Source: Microbacterium esteraromaticum (GTDB lineage: Bacteria; Actinomycetota; Actinomycetes; Actinomycetales; Microbacteriaceae). Taken from it: a DNA stretch of 64,000 nt. Positions 30,442-39,060 of the stretch are shown here, in pieces. The stretch spans positions 1-64,000 of the forward strand of contig NZ_CP118100.1 of NCBI RefSeq assembly GCF_028747645.1. The letters are read 5' to 3'. The notes beneath the pieces were generated by a model, which saw only the letters and a program-made list of their open reading frames with translations, searched no databases and was not told where the DNA came from. Both the position numbers and the translations under genes were made by a program. The first letter of the stretch is position 1. The number at the start of each line of letters is the position of its first letter.

Positions 30442-30909
30442 ATGGAGTCTGTTGAGCAGTCCTCGCGGACGGGTACGTCCCGCGGCATCGTCGTTCTCGT
30501 CGCCGGCACGGCGCTCGCCCTGTGGATCGTGCTCGGACGCTTCCTGTTCGGCGCCGGGGGTGAACTCGTCACCGCGTACCTGATGATCGGCGTCGTGGTC
30601 ATCGTGCTGCACATCTTCATCGCCCGGGCCATCGCCCGCACGGCCGACCGCGGGTTCACGCTGCGCCCCTCGACGCGCAGCACTCTCATCGGCGCCTGGG
30701 CATGCGGCATCCTTCTCGGTCTCACGATCCCCGACATCACACCCGACGGACTGCAGACCATCATCAGCGGCACCCGCCAACCCGCCCTCGACGTCGCCGT
30801 CGGCGTCGCCAACCCGGCGGGGATCATCATGATCGCCCTCACCATCACCGCGCTCGTGCTCGCGAGTCAGGACGCCAACGGGCCGCGCCCCACCGAAGAC
30901 GAGTACTGA
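30442..30909 (+). CDS. Hypothetical four-helix membrane protein
   Basis: I do not recognise the family. The 155-residue product has four hydrophobic segments (about 14-36, 40-62, 78-97, 122-142), a basic loop ARAIARTADRGFTLRPSTRS between the second and third, and a hydrophilic acidic tail (SQDANGPRPTEDEY). A TAGGCT box six bases upstream suggests a leaderless message. It sits alone between the tRNA-Leu terminator and the LssY_C gene. Confidence 0.75.
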   Translation: MESVEQSSRTGTSRGIVVLVAGTALALWIVLGRFLFGAGGELVTAYLMIGVVVIVLHIFIARAIARTADRGFTLRPSTRSTLIGAWACGILLGLTIPDITPDGLQTIISGTRQPALDVAVGVANPAGIIMIALTITALVLASQDANGPRPTEDEY

Positions 30910-30958
30910 CCCCGAAGGTGCCGTCGCACGTCGGTGCTTGACGACCGCGCTGACGACC

Positions 30959-30964
30959 TACTAT
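30959..30964 (+). promoter_or_regulatory. Candidate -10 box, leaderless LssY_C gene
   Basis: TACTAT, 6 nt before ATG 30971; supports that start over the TTG at 30938. Confidence 0.4.
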
Positions 30965-30970
30965 GACGGT

Positions 30971-32398
30971 ATGTCCCGCGCAGAGGGTCGAGCCGCCGGC
31001 TTCGGCGATGCGAACAGCGGAGTGCCCGGCGACCCGGGCAAACGTGCGGCCCGCCCGTTGCACGTGCGGCGCGGGCGGATCGTCGACGACGTCTACTTCG
31101 TCGTCGCCACTCTCGCCGCGATCTGGCTGGCCTGGTTGCTCGCCCGCGAGAGCCTCAGCTGGGGCTGGTGGCTGTTCCTCTTCTTCGTGCTCTTCTGGGC
31201 GTTGCTCGCCTACCTGCTGCTGCCGAGGCTGCACAGCATCCTCACCCGCATCTACGTGCCCGGGTACTTCATCGGGCGTGCGCGGACGAGCGACGGACTG
31301 CTCGGCGACCCCATCAACCTCGCGATCCGTGGCAGCCAGGCGCAGCTTGAGTCAGCGATGGCGGATGCCGGATGGACGCGCGCCGACCCGGTCACCGCGC
31401 GCACCAGCATGCGTATCGTCACGTCGACGCTGACGAGACGCAGCTACGACGAGGCGCCGGTCAGCCCGCTGCTGCTGTTCGGGCGGGTACAGGACCTCGC
31501 TTACCAGCAGGAGGTCGAGGGAAACCCGGCCAAGCGTCACCATGTGCGCTTCTGGCGCTGCCCGGAAGGGTGGCGGCTGCCGGGTGGAGGCGAGGCCGAT
31601 TGGCTGGGCGCGGGTACGTTCGACCGCGCCGTGGGCTTCTCGCTGTTCACGCTGCAGATCACCCACAAGATCGACCGCGACACCGATGTGGAGCGCGACC
31701 ACATCGTCTCCACGCTCGCGACGGCGTGCCCCGATGCGCAGGTCGACGTCATCCGCGACTTCTCCACCGGGTACCACTCCCGCAACGGCGGTGGCGACAC
31801 GATCACGACCGACGGTGATCTGCCCATCGTCGACCTGCGGAACGTGCCGGCGCGCCCCGAGTACGAGGCGGCCGGTGACGTGGTCGAGGAGGCCGCTGAT
31901 CGACGTCCCGTCGCGATCACGCTCGGCGTGCTGCTACTCGCGTTGCGGGCCGTCGCCGGGCTCCTGTTCATCGCCTCCATCGTCATCGGCTGGGATGCCT
32001 TCGTCGCCTCGTTGGTGGTCGATGTCGACGATGCCGACCTGGACGCACAGGTCGTCGCGCAGACCGCGGCGATCGTCGTGATCCTGCTGGCCACGATCGG
32101 TGTCATCGCGCAGTTCGCACTCATCGGCCTGATCGATCGCGGCAGCAACTGGGCCCGTATCCTGGCGATGACGCTGAGTGTCATCTCGGTCGTCGTCTCG
32201 GCCATCGACTACTTCAACGGCGGTCCGCCGGTGAGCCTGCGCGCCAATCTGCTCGGGCTGCCGCTGGACATCCTCGTTCTGCTGGCACTGTCGTCTGCCA
32301 GTGCCAGTGCCAGTGCGTGGACGCGGCGCATCCGCTACCTGCGTCTGCGTCGCGCGCACACGACCATCCCGAAGGGGCACAGCGCGCGCGACGCATAG
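30971..32398 (+). CDS. LssY C-terminal domain membrane protein
   Basis: The 475-residue protein has two N-terminal membrane helices (about 38-80), a central soluble domain (about 95-270) that matches the LssY_C pattern: PINLAIRGSQAQLESAMADAGW, ARTSMRIVTSTL, GRVQDLAYQQ, RHHVRFWRCP, and FDRAVGFSLFTLQITHKIDRD, and then four C-terminal helices (about 310-455). LssY_C domains are found in membrane proteins and PAP2-phosphatase fusions; the function is unknown. The gene is convergent with the hexosaminidase gene, 10 bp apart. Confidence 0.82.
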   Translation: MSRAEGRAAGFGDANSGVPGDPGKRAARPLHVRRGRIVDDVYFVVATLAAIWLAWLLARESLSWGWWLFLFFVLFWALLAYLLLPRLHSILTRIYVPGYFIGRARTSDGLLGDPINLAIRGSQAQLESAMADAGWTRADPVTARTSMRIVTSTLTRRSYDEAPVSPLLLFGRVQDLAYQQEVEGNPAKRHHVRFWRCPEGWRLPGGGEADWLGAGTFDRAVGFSLFTLQITHKIDRDTDVERDHIVSTLATACPDAQVDVIRDFSTGYHSRNGGGDTITTDGDLPIVDLRNVPARPEYEAAGDVVEEAADRRPVAITLGVLLLALRAVAGLLFIASIVIGWDAFVASLVVDVDDADLDAQVVAQTAAIVVILLATIGVIAQFALIGLIDRGSNWARILAMTLSVISVVVSAIDYFNGGPPVSLRANLLGLPLDILVLLALSSASASASAWTRRIRYLRLRRAHTTIPKGHSARDA

Positions 32399-32408
32399 AT
32401 GCGCTCTG

Positions 32409-34628
32409 CTAGCGCCGCAGCCCCGCCACCAGCTCGTCGACGATCGCCGTGCGCTGCTCGATGCTCATTGGCTTGCCGGGCACACCCGGTCGGCGCTGGT
32501 CGGGACGCGGTCCGTCGAGTGGTCGGTACTGCACACCGGCGGCGGCGAGTCGGCGCAGGTGCACGTCGAGGCGGTCCGCGAAGTCGTCGAACGATCCCGG
32601 CTCTCCGCCGAGCCACAACCGCTCGGCGATCGCCGAGAGTCGGGGGAACATCGCGAAGTCGACCCGGTCGCGGGTGGGCAGATGCTCGGTCCACACGTTG
32701 GCCTGGCCGCCAACCGCCCCGTCGGGGATGCGCAGCGTGTAGGCGCGTTCGATCGGGAGCGGTGGACCCACTCTGATCGGCTCATCGACGGTATCGGCCT
32801 GCGGGTAGTCGAGGTACGCCTCGAGATCGGGGCATCCGATCACCGGGATGCCACGGCGCAGCGCCTCAGCCATCGCAACCGGACCGCGCCAGGCGAGCAG
32901 CCGCACACCGTCCGGCACATCGCCTTCGAGCACCTCATCCCAGGCGAGAGCGGTGCGTCCGCGTGAGCGCACGTGGGCGACGAACGCGCGCGTGAACCAG
33001 GGCTGCACCTCGTGCACGGACGTGAGGCCCAGCTGCAGCATCCGCTCTTGGGCGGCCGCGCTGGCGGCCCACTCCTGCGTCGACACCTCGTCGCCGCCGA
33101 TTCCAATCCACTCACAGTCGAATATGCCGCAGAGGGCATCGATTGCCGCGTAGCCGAAATCGAGCGCCGCCTCGGTGGGTGCGAGCGTACGGTGGTTGAT
33201 CCCGAAGCGCTCCCACGCGCTGGTTGCCGGTTCGGAGACGTCGGTATTGCCGAGCTCGGGGTACGCGGCCAGCGCGGCCTGCACGTGCCCGGGCAGCTCG
33301 ACTTCGGGTACGAGCGTGACGAACCGCTCGGCCGCATAGGCGACCAGCCCACGCAGCTCGTCCGCGGTGTAGAAGCCTTCGTGTCGCCCGGGCTGCACGG
33401 TGGCCTGTGGGCCGTGGCCGAGCTGCGTCGCCTCGCGCACCGCACCGATCTCGGTCAATCGGGGGTAGCCGGGCACCTCGAACCGCCACCCCTGATCGTC
33501 GGTGAGATGCAGGTGCAGCACGTTCAGGTGGTGCGCGGCGAGCAGGTCGATCAGGCGGCGCACGTCGTCGACCGGACGGAAGTGCCGCGCCACGTCGAGC
33601 ATCGCCCCGCGCCAACCGAAGGCCGGCGCCCCCGTCCACGTGCCCGCCGGCAGCTCGGAGCCCACGGGGCTCTCCGGCGTGCAGAGCTGGCGTAGGGTCA
33701 CCGCACCGCGGAAGACCCCCTCGGGCGTCGCCCCGGCGACCTCGACGAGAGTCGGCGAGACGGTGATGCGGAATCCTTCGCGGTCGTCGCTGACGTCGTC
33801 GGTGACCCGCAGGGTGATCGACGGCCGATGTGACGCATCGGAACCTTCGGTGCCGACCTGCAGCCAGTCGCCGAGCTGTCGGGCGATACCCGTCAGTTCG
33901 GCGTCCGCGACGATAGGTGTGTCGGCGCGCAGCGTGAACATTCCGTGATCGGAATAGACTTCGCGCTGCACCGCGGGAACCGTCGCCAGGTAGGGGGGCA
34001 ACGACGCCCGTAGCATCCGTCCCGGCTGGGAGCCGGTGAGAGCCCCGCCTGCGACGACCGGTACACCGGCGACGAGCACCTCGACGGGCGCGAGGTCGGT
34101 GCGCAGTCGCTCGGGTGCGAGGTCGGTGGCATCGAAGAGCACCAGGTCGGCGATCGCTCCGGCACGGATGACGCCGCGCGGCGCATCGCCGAGGTCGAGC
34201 CCCAGACGCGCGGCGGGCTCTGCGGACGCCAGGCGCACGGCATGTTCCAGCGAAAGACCGCAGCGCGGAGCCGCGGCACTCGCGTCGGAAGCCTGCGCAG
34301 ATCCGTGCGCAGATCCGCTCGCGGCGACGTTCATCACGCCGGCGGCATGTACGCCCGACACGGTGGTCACACCCACCAGCGGTGACCCACCGGCAGCATC
34401 CTCAGCAATCAGGCCCGGTGCCAGCACGAGAGCGGTGCCGTCGATCTCGACGGCGCCGGTCGGCACGTCGAACGCATCCGTGGCATCCGTCCGAGAGATG
34501 GCGGCCACGCGCGCACCCTCGACCGCGACGTCGGCGACGTAGCGCTCGGCACCCGTGCCGTCGATCACCGAGACGCCGCGGTACACGCGCACGAGCCCCT
34601 CACTTGCCAGGCGTTCGCTCAGCAGCAT
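32409..34628 (-). CDS. GH20 beta-N-acetylhexosaminidase with N-terminal amidohydrolase-like domain
   Basis: Predicted exo-beta-N-acetylhexosaminidase. The 739-residue protein has a GH20 catalytic barrel (about 335-725) with the Asp-Glu pair D513-E514 (IGIGGDEVSTQEW), HLHLTDDQGWRFE and a GH20b domain before it (about 215-330). Residues about 10-210 instead resemble the composite beta-sandwich of amidohydrolases (VRVYRGVSVIDGTG, AVEIDGTALVLAPGLI, and LEHAVRLASAEPAARLGL...IRAGAIADLVLFDA), but the metal-binding TIM barrel and its HxH motif are missing. No signal peptide is seen, so it probably acts on cytosolic chitobiose/muropeptide sugars. ATG 34628 was taken because the upstream extension is low-complexity and overlaps other sequence. 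Confidence 0.85.
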   Translation of the reverse strand: MLLSERLASEGLVRVYRGVSVIDGTGAERYVADVAVEGARVAAISRTDATDAFDVPTGAVEIDGTALVLAPGLIAEDAAGGSPLVGVTTVSGVHAAGVMNVAASGSAHGSAQASDASAAAPRCGLSLEHAVRLASAEPAARLGLDLGDAPRGVIRAGAIADLVLFDATDLAPERLRTDLAPVEVLVAGVPVVAGGALTGSQPGRMLRASLPPYLATVPAVQREVYSDHGMFTLRADTPIVADAELTGIARQLGDWLQVGTEGSDASHRPSITLRVTDDVSDDREGFRITVSPTLVEVAGATPEGVFRGAVTLRQLCTPESPVGSELPAGTWTGAPAFGWRGAMLDVARHFRPVDDVRRLIDLLAAHHLNVLHLHLTDDQGWRFEVPGYPRLTEIGAVREATQLGHGPQATVQPGRHEGFYTADELRGLVAYAAERFVTLVPEVELPGHVQAALAAYPELGNTDVSEPATSAWERFGINHRTLAPTEAALDFGYAAIDALCGIFDCEWIGIGGDEVSTQEWAASAAAQERMLQLGLTSVHEVQPWFTRAFVAHVRSRGRTALAWDEVLEGDVPDGVRLLAWRGPVAMAEALRRGIPVIGCPDLEAYLDYPQADTVDEPIRVGPPLPIERAYTLRIPDGAVGGQANVWTEHLPTRDRVDFAMFPRLSAIAERLWLGGEPGSFDDFADRLDVHLRRLAAAGVQYRPLDGPRPDQRRPGVPGKPMSIEQRTAIVDELVAGLRR

Positions 34629-34768
34629 CCCGTCACCTCCCCCATCGGAACATCGGTCGAGATCGGATGCGGGACGACGGAAGGCACGAAGCGCTCCCCC
34701 TTCTCGGTGCTGTGCGCCCGCCCGGTGGGCGGAGTTCGCTCCGCCCACCCTAGCGGGAGCAGCAGGGC

Positions 34769-36307
34769 TCAGTTCTGCTGGTACGCGATGGCGCGCATCA
34801 TGCCCGATTCGCCGTGATAGACGTTGTGGCAGTGGGTCATCCAGCGCCCCGGGTTGTCGGCATCGAACTCGACGCGCAGCCGCTGCCCGGGCAGCACGAT
34901 CGAGGTGTCTTTGCGGGGTCCGCCGCCGCTGTGCTGGTAGGTGTGACCGTGCAGGTGCATCGGATGCCACATCATCGTCGTGTTGACGAAATCGAGGGCG
35001 ACCCGCTCGCCGGCCGCGACGCCGATCGCATCGCGCATGGGCTGATCCATGTCCATGCGACGGCCGTTGATCCCCCAGTTGTAGCTCATCATCCCGCCGG
35101 TGAGTCGAAGCTCGATCGTACGGTCGACGGCGCGCTCGGCAAGCCGAACGGCTTCAACGGCCCGCAGATCTGCCGCGGTCGCCGGTGGACGGGTGCGCGG
35201 CAGGCGGTCTTCGGCGCTCGGCACGGCCCCGGGTCCTGTGCGCAGGACAGCACGCGCCTGCTGTCCTTTGCCGAGCGCCTCCGCGATCACCGCGAACGCG
35301 CCGTCGGCGGCTGTGATCACGGCGTCGTAGCGTTCTCCCATGCCGAGCACGACGCTTTCGGCGGTGAACGGCTCGATGGGGAATCCATCGGTGTGGGTGA
35401 GGGTGAGCGGATGCCCGACGATGCCGAATCGGAAGGCGGTGTCGCCGCCGGCGTTGATGACGCGCAGGCGGATGCGCTGCCCCGGCGTCGCCGTGAACGT
35501 CTCGGGATCCTGGGGACCGCGTCCGTTGATCAGGTAGAGGGGGTAGTAGACGTCTCCGGCGTCCCCGCCGAGCAGATCCGATCCGGCGCCCATGAGCATG
35601 TGCCCCTGCCGCTGCGGCTCGTCGTCATCGTCGTCTATGCCGCCGTGACCCATCGCGCCGTGATCCATCCCCGCGCCCATACCCTGCGAGAGCTCGGCCA
35701 GCACCTCGTCGGGTGTGGACGTGACGCCGTCGAGCCAGTCATCGAGCACGATGATCCACTCGTGGTCGTAGTCACCGGGCTCGGCCGGGTCATCGATGAT
35801 CAGAGGCGCATACAGGCCCCGATCGAACTGGGTCCCCGAGTGCGGGTGGAACCAGTACGTGCCCGGATGTGAGAGGGCGAAATCGTACGTGAACGTCTCG
35901 CCCGGGGCGATCGGCTGCTGGGTGAGGTACGGCACACCGTCCATGTCGTTGCGCAGCGCGAGACCGTGCCAGTGCGCGGTCGTCGAATCGGGCAGGTCGT
36001 TGGTCAGCGTCACCTGCAGGCGATCGCCGACCGTGGCGCGGATCGGCTCGGTGGCCGAGGCGCCCCGGTAGGCCCAGGTGTCAGCCGTGGTGCCCCCGAG
36101 GTCGAGGGTCATGGGGGTCGCGGTGAGCGTGCGGCGCACGACGGTGCCGGTGACGCGCCGCGCGGCCTCGGCTTCGGTCACGGGAGCGCCGGTGGGAGGG
36201 ATGAACGCGGATGCCGACGGGCGCGGCGTGCAGGCGGCGAGGCCGGCCGTGGCCAGGGTGAGAGCACCCAATGCGAGGAAGTGTCTGCGGTCGAGTGGGG
36301 AAGCCAT
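34769..36307 (-). CDS. Multicopper oxidase, Tat-exported lipoprotein
   Basis: Oxidises Cu(I) or other substrates with four copper ions; here probably a copper-resistance oxidase. The 512-residue protein starts with a twin-Arg leader (DRRHFLALGALTLATAGLAAC; RR 7-8, lipobox Cys26). The cupredoxin copper ligands are clear: HWHG, FHPHSG, HPMHLHGH and HCHNVYHGE. A Met/His-rich loop (GMGAGMDHGAMGHGG) resembles the Cu(I)-binding insert of CueO. ATG 36307 fits the Tat signal. It follows the DUF6153-like gene by 65 bp on the same strand, behind a CsoR-type operator. Confidence 0.93.
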   Translation of the reverse strand: MASPLDRRHFLALGALTLATAGLAACTPRPSASAFIPPTGAPVTEAEAARRVTGTVVRRTLTATPMTLDLGGTTADTWAYRGASATEPIRATVGDRLQVTLTNDLPDSTTAHWHGLALRNDMDGVPYLTQQPIAPGETFTYDFALSHPGTYWFHPHSGTQFDRGLYAPLIIDDPAEPGDYDHEWIIVLDDWLDGVTSTPDEVLAELSQGMGAGMDHGAMGHGGIDDDDDEPQRQGHMLMGAGSDLLGGDAGDVYYPLYLINGRGPQDPETFTATPGQRIRLRVINAGGDTAFRFGIVGHPLTLTHTDGFPIEPFTAESVVLGMGERYDAVITAADGAFAVIAEALGKGQQARAVLRTGPGAVPSAEDRLPRTRPPATAADLRAVEAVRLAERAVDRTIELRLTGGMMSYNWGINGRRMDMDQPMRDAIGVAAGERVALDFVNTTMMWHPMHLHGHTYQHSGGGPRKDTSIVLPGQRLRVEFDADNPGRWMTHCHNVYHGESGMMRAIAYQQN

Positions 36308-36372
36308 GACAAGGATCTTTCGTGTCGGTGAGAGAGTGACGAGCGCACGGGGCGAGCCCGCGCAGAATCGAC

Positions 36373-36765
36373 TCACGTGCGACTGATCGACAGTTCTTGT
36401 GGTGACAGTGCGGTGCGGCGGGGCGCGGAATGCGCGACGACGTCTGCGGTGATGGTGTGCGGTGAGAGCCGCGGCACCGCGGACAGGGGCGGGTCGACCG
36501 CGGTCGGCGCGGCGGGACCTGCCGGCGCCGACAGGCACGGCGTGCCCTCATCGCCGTCGTCCGTCGGGCACGGCATCGGCGTGTGCGCCCTGTCTTCGGG
36601 TGCGTGCTCGACCGAGGCGGTGCTCGAGATGGAACCGGAGGCGTGCGCCGGTGCGGCCCCCGCCAGTGAGTGCATCGACAACAGCCCCGCGGCTACGAGG
36701 AGGGCGAGCACGACTGCCAGGGCACCGCGCGGTGCCCTGAGGCGGATTCGGACGGGAGCCCTCAC
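36373..36765 (-). CDS. DUF6153-like secreted/membrane protein of copper operon
   Basis: The 130-residue product has a basic start (VRAPVRIRLRAPRG), one hydrophobic segment (VVLALLVAAGLLSMHSLAGAAPAHA, about 16-40), then a His/Cys-containing soluble part (HTPMPCPTDDG, PCLSAP) that is Pro/Ala/Thr-rich. It resembles the small DUF6153-type proteins linked to copper oxidases in actinobacteria. A possible ATG at 36777 lies inside the CsoR-type palindrome, so GTG 36765 is preferred. It is the first gene of the copper operon with the oxidase. Confidence 0.7.
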   Translation of the reverse strand: MRAPVRIRLRAPRGALAVVLALLVAAGLLSMHSLAGAAPAHASGSISSTASVEHAPEDRAHTPMPCPTDDGDEGTPCLSAPAGPAAPTAVDPPLSAVPRLSPHTITADVVAHSAPRRTALSPQELSISRT

Positions 36766-36775
36766 GCCGCTGAGC

Positions 36776-36792
36776 ATACCCCTCGGGGGTAT
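36776..36792. promoter_or_regulatory. Candidate CsoR-type copper operator
   Basis: ATACCCCTCGGGGGTAT is a near-perfect palindrome matching the TACCCC-n-GGGGTA pattern of CsoR/RicR operators in actinobacteria. It lies directly upstream of the GTG of the copper operon (36765, minus strand). On that strand TATGCT (36779-36774) is a -10-like box nine bases before the GTG, so the operator would cover the promoter. CsoR itself is not in this window. Confidence 0.75.
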
Positions 36793-36897
36793 GAATCGGC
36801 TCCCAATCGCAGCCACACGACATCCCTCAAAAGGTGGAGGCCGGATTCGACCGGTCGCCCGATGATTCCGGCGGCCGATCGGAGTGGAATCGTTGAC

Positions 36898-39060
36898 ATG
36901 CCGTCCTCTTCGTATCGCCCCCGCTTCTCCGACCGGCTCACGTCGCGACGCGGCGCTTGGCTCGCGCTCGGTCTTGCCCTGCTCGTGCTGACGCTCCTGT
37001 TCGGCGCGTTCAGCGGCGCGACAGCGCCGTCCGGCAACGCGCAGGCGCCGCAGGACTCGGAGTCGGCGCAGACCGCCGACCTGATGGCGCAGTTCCCGAA
37101 CGCGGACCGCCAGTCGGTGCTGGTCGTCGCGTCGCGCGACGACGGTGCAGAGCTGTCGGATGCTGATATCGCCGACCTCGAGGCCGTGCTGCCGGCGCTC
37201 GATGAGCACACCGAGGCACCATCGTCGGGTCCGATGATCAGCGACGACGGTCATGCCGCACTGCTGGTTGCGCCGATCGCGGTGGGCGAGAGCAACACCG
37301 AGAACGCGACGACCATCGACGGGCTGCGCGATAGCATCCGCGAACATTCCCCGACGGGCATGAGTCTTCTCGTCACCGGCGGACCCGCATTCGGCGCCGA
37401 CATCGCCGCGGCGTTCGACGGCGCCAACATCACCCTGCTGCTGGTGACCGTGCTGATCGTCGCGGTGCTGTTGATCATCACCTACCGCTCGCCGGTGCTG
37501 TGGCTCGTGCCCCTCATTGTCATCGCGCTCGCCGACGGCCTCGCCGGCCGGGTCACCGCCGCTGCCGCGTCTTTGTGGGAGTTGCAGTTCGACGCCGGCA
37601 TCGTCAGCGTGCTGGTGTTCGGCGCCGGAACCAATTACGCCCTGCTGTTGATCTCGCGCTATCGCGAAGAGCTGCTCACCGCTGATGATCATTGCCGGGC
37701 CCTCAGTGTTGCCTGGCGCCGGACGGCGCCGGCCATCCTGGCATCCAATGTCACGGTCGTGCTCGCCTTGCTCACGCTCGTGCTCGCGGTCATCCCGGGA
37801 ACGCACGGGCTGGGCATCACCTCGGCGATCGGTCTGCTCATCGCACTGGCCGCCGTGTTGCTGGTGCTGCCGCCGGCGCTGGCGATCTGCGGACGAGGCA
37901 TGTTCTGGCCCTTCGTCCCCCGGCCCGGGGTCGAACGCTCTCAGGGACGCGCGTGGCGTTCGGTGGCGACGCACGTCGTGCGTCGGCCGGCCCGCAGCCT
38001 GCTGGCGGGTCTGGCACTGCTCGCCGTGATGTCGGCAGGGCTGTGGGGCACCAGCGTCGGGCTGGACCAGATCGAGAAGTTCCGTGTGCAGTCGGAGTCG
38101 GCCGCAGGTCTCGAGGTCGTCTCAGCCCACTTCGCCGGAGGTGAGGCGCAACCGATCTGGGTGGTCGCCGACGCCGAGCAGGCCGATGACGTCGTCGATG
38201 TCGCGGCCGCCGTGCCGGGTGTCGTGCGCGCGCATCCGGTCGCATCGACTGAGGATGCCACCCTGACCAAGATCATGGTGACGAGCCAGTACGCGCCGAG
38301 CACGCCGCAGAGCCTCGAGCAGATCGGTGAGCTGCGCGCGGCGGTGCACGCCGTGCCGGGAGCGGATGCAGTCGTGGGCGGCGCTGTCGCCACCGATGTC
38401 GATGCCCGCGCCGGCAACACACAGGATCTGTGGGTCATCGCTCCCCTGGTGCTGGTCGTCAGTCTCGTCGTGCTGCTGGTCTTGCTGCGCGCGGTGATGG
38501 CTCCTCTGCTGCTCATCGCGGTGAACGTGGCCAGTGCCCTCGCAGCGATCGGCGCGGGCGCCTGGCTGAGCCGCGTTCTGTTCGATCAGCAGTCGCTCGA
38601 CCTGCAGGTGCCGCTGCTGTCGTTCCTCTTCCTGGTCGCCCTGGGTATCGACTACACGATCTTCTTGGTGCACCGGGCGCGTTCCGAGAGCGCGAGCCGG
38701 GGCACCCGGCAGGGCATGATCGAGGCCGTCACGCATACGGGTGGCGTCATCACCAGTGCGGGTATCGTGCTCGCCGCCGTGTTCGCCGCGCTCGGTGTGC
38801 TTCCGTTGGTCACTCTGGGGCAGCTCGGTCTCATCGTCGGTGTCGGTGTGGTGGTCGACACGCTCGTCGTGCGCACCGTGATCATTCCGGCGCTGTTCAG
38901 CGCACTCGGCGACCGCATCTGGTGGCCGGGGGCGCGACCAGCCGGCGCCTCCCGCACCATCGCGGTGTCCGCAGACTCCGCCTCGGCGCCTGCGGAACGG
39001 CTCGATGGAGAGGCAGAATCGACCCATGAGCGTCGTGAGCGCATCGCTGAACCGTCCTGA
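36898..39060 (+). CDS. MMPL family RND exporter
   Basis: Predicted proton-driven exporter of lipids or drugs. The 720-residue protein has the duplicated MMPL layout: one N-terminal helix, an extracellular domain (about 45-170), five to six helices (about 175-370 with TYRSPVLWLVPLIVIALADG and GAGTNYALLLISRYREEL), a second extracellular domain (about 400-510) and six more helices (LGIDYTIFLVHRARSE). Asp-Tyr in GIDYTIF and its GTNYALL counterpart mark the proton path. ATG 36898 fits best; a GGAG lies 13 nt upstream. The kinase gene starts inside its last codons. Confidence 0.93.
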   Translation: MPSSSYRPRFSDRLTSRRGAWLALGLALLVLTLLFGAFSGATAPSGNAQAPQDSESAQTADLMAQFPNADRQSVLVVASRDDGAELSDADIADLEAVLPALDEHTEAPSSGPMISDDGHAALLVAPIAVGESNTENATTIDGLRDSIREHSPTGMSLLVTGGPAFGADIAAAFDGANITLLLVTVLIVAVLLIITYRSPVLWLVPLIVIALADGLAGRVTAAAASLWELQFDAGIVSVLVFGAGTNYALLLISRYREELLTADDHCRALSVAWRRTAPAILASNVTVVLALLTLVLAVIPGTHGLGITSAIGLLIALAAVLLVLPPALAICGRGMFWPFVPRPGVERSQGRAWRSVATHVVRRPARSLLAGLALLAVMSAGLWGTSVGLDQIEKFRVQSESAAGLEVVSAHFAGGEAQPIWVVADAEQADDVVDVAAAVPGVVRAHPVASTEDATLTKIMVTSQYAPSTPQSLEQIGELRAAVHAVPGADAVVGGAVATDVDARAGNTQDLWVIAPLVLVVSLVVLLVLLRAVMAPLLLIAVNVASALAAIGAGAWLSRVLFDQQSLDLQVPLLSFLFLVALGIDYTIFLVHRARSESASRGTRQGMIEAVTHTGGVITSAGIVLAAVFAALGVLPLVTLGQLGLIVGVGVVVDTLVVRTVIIPALFSALGDRIWWPGARPAGASRTIAVSADSASAPAERLDGEAESTHERRERIAEPS

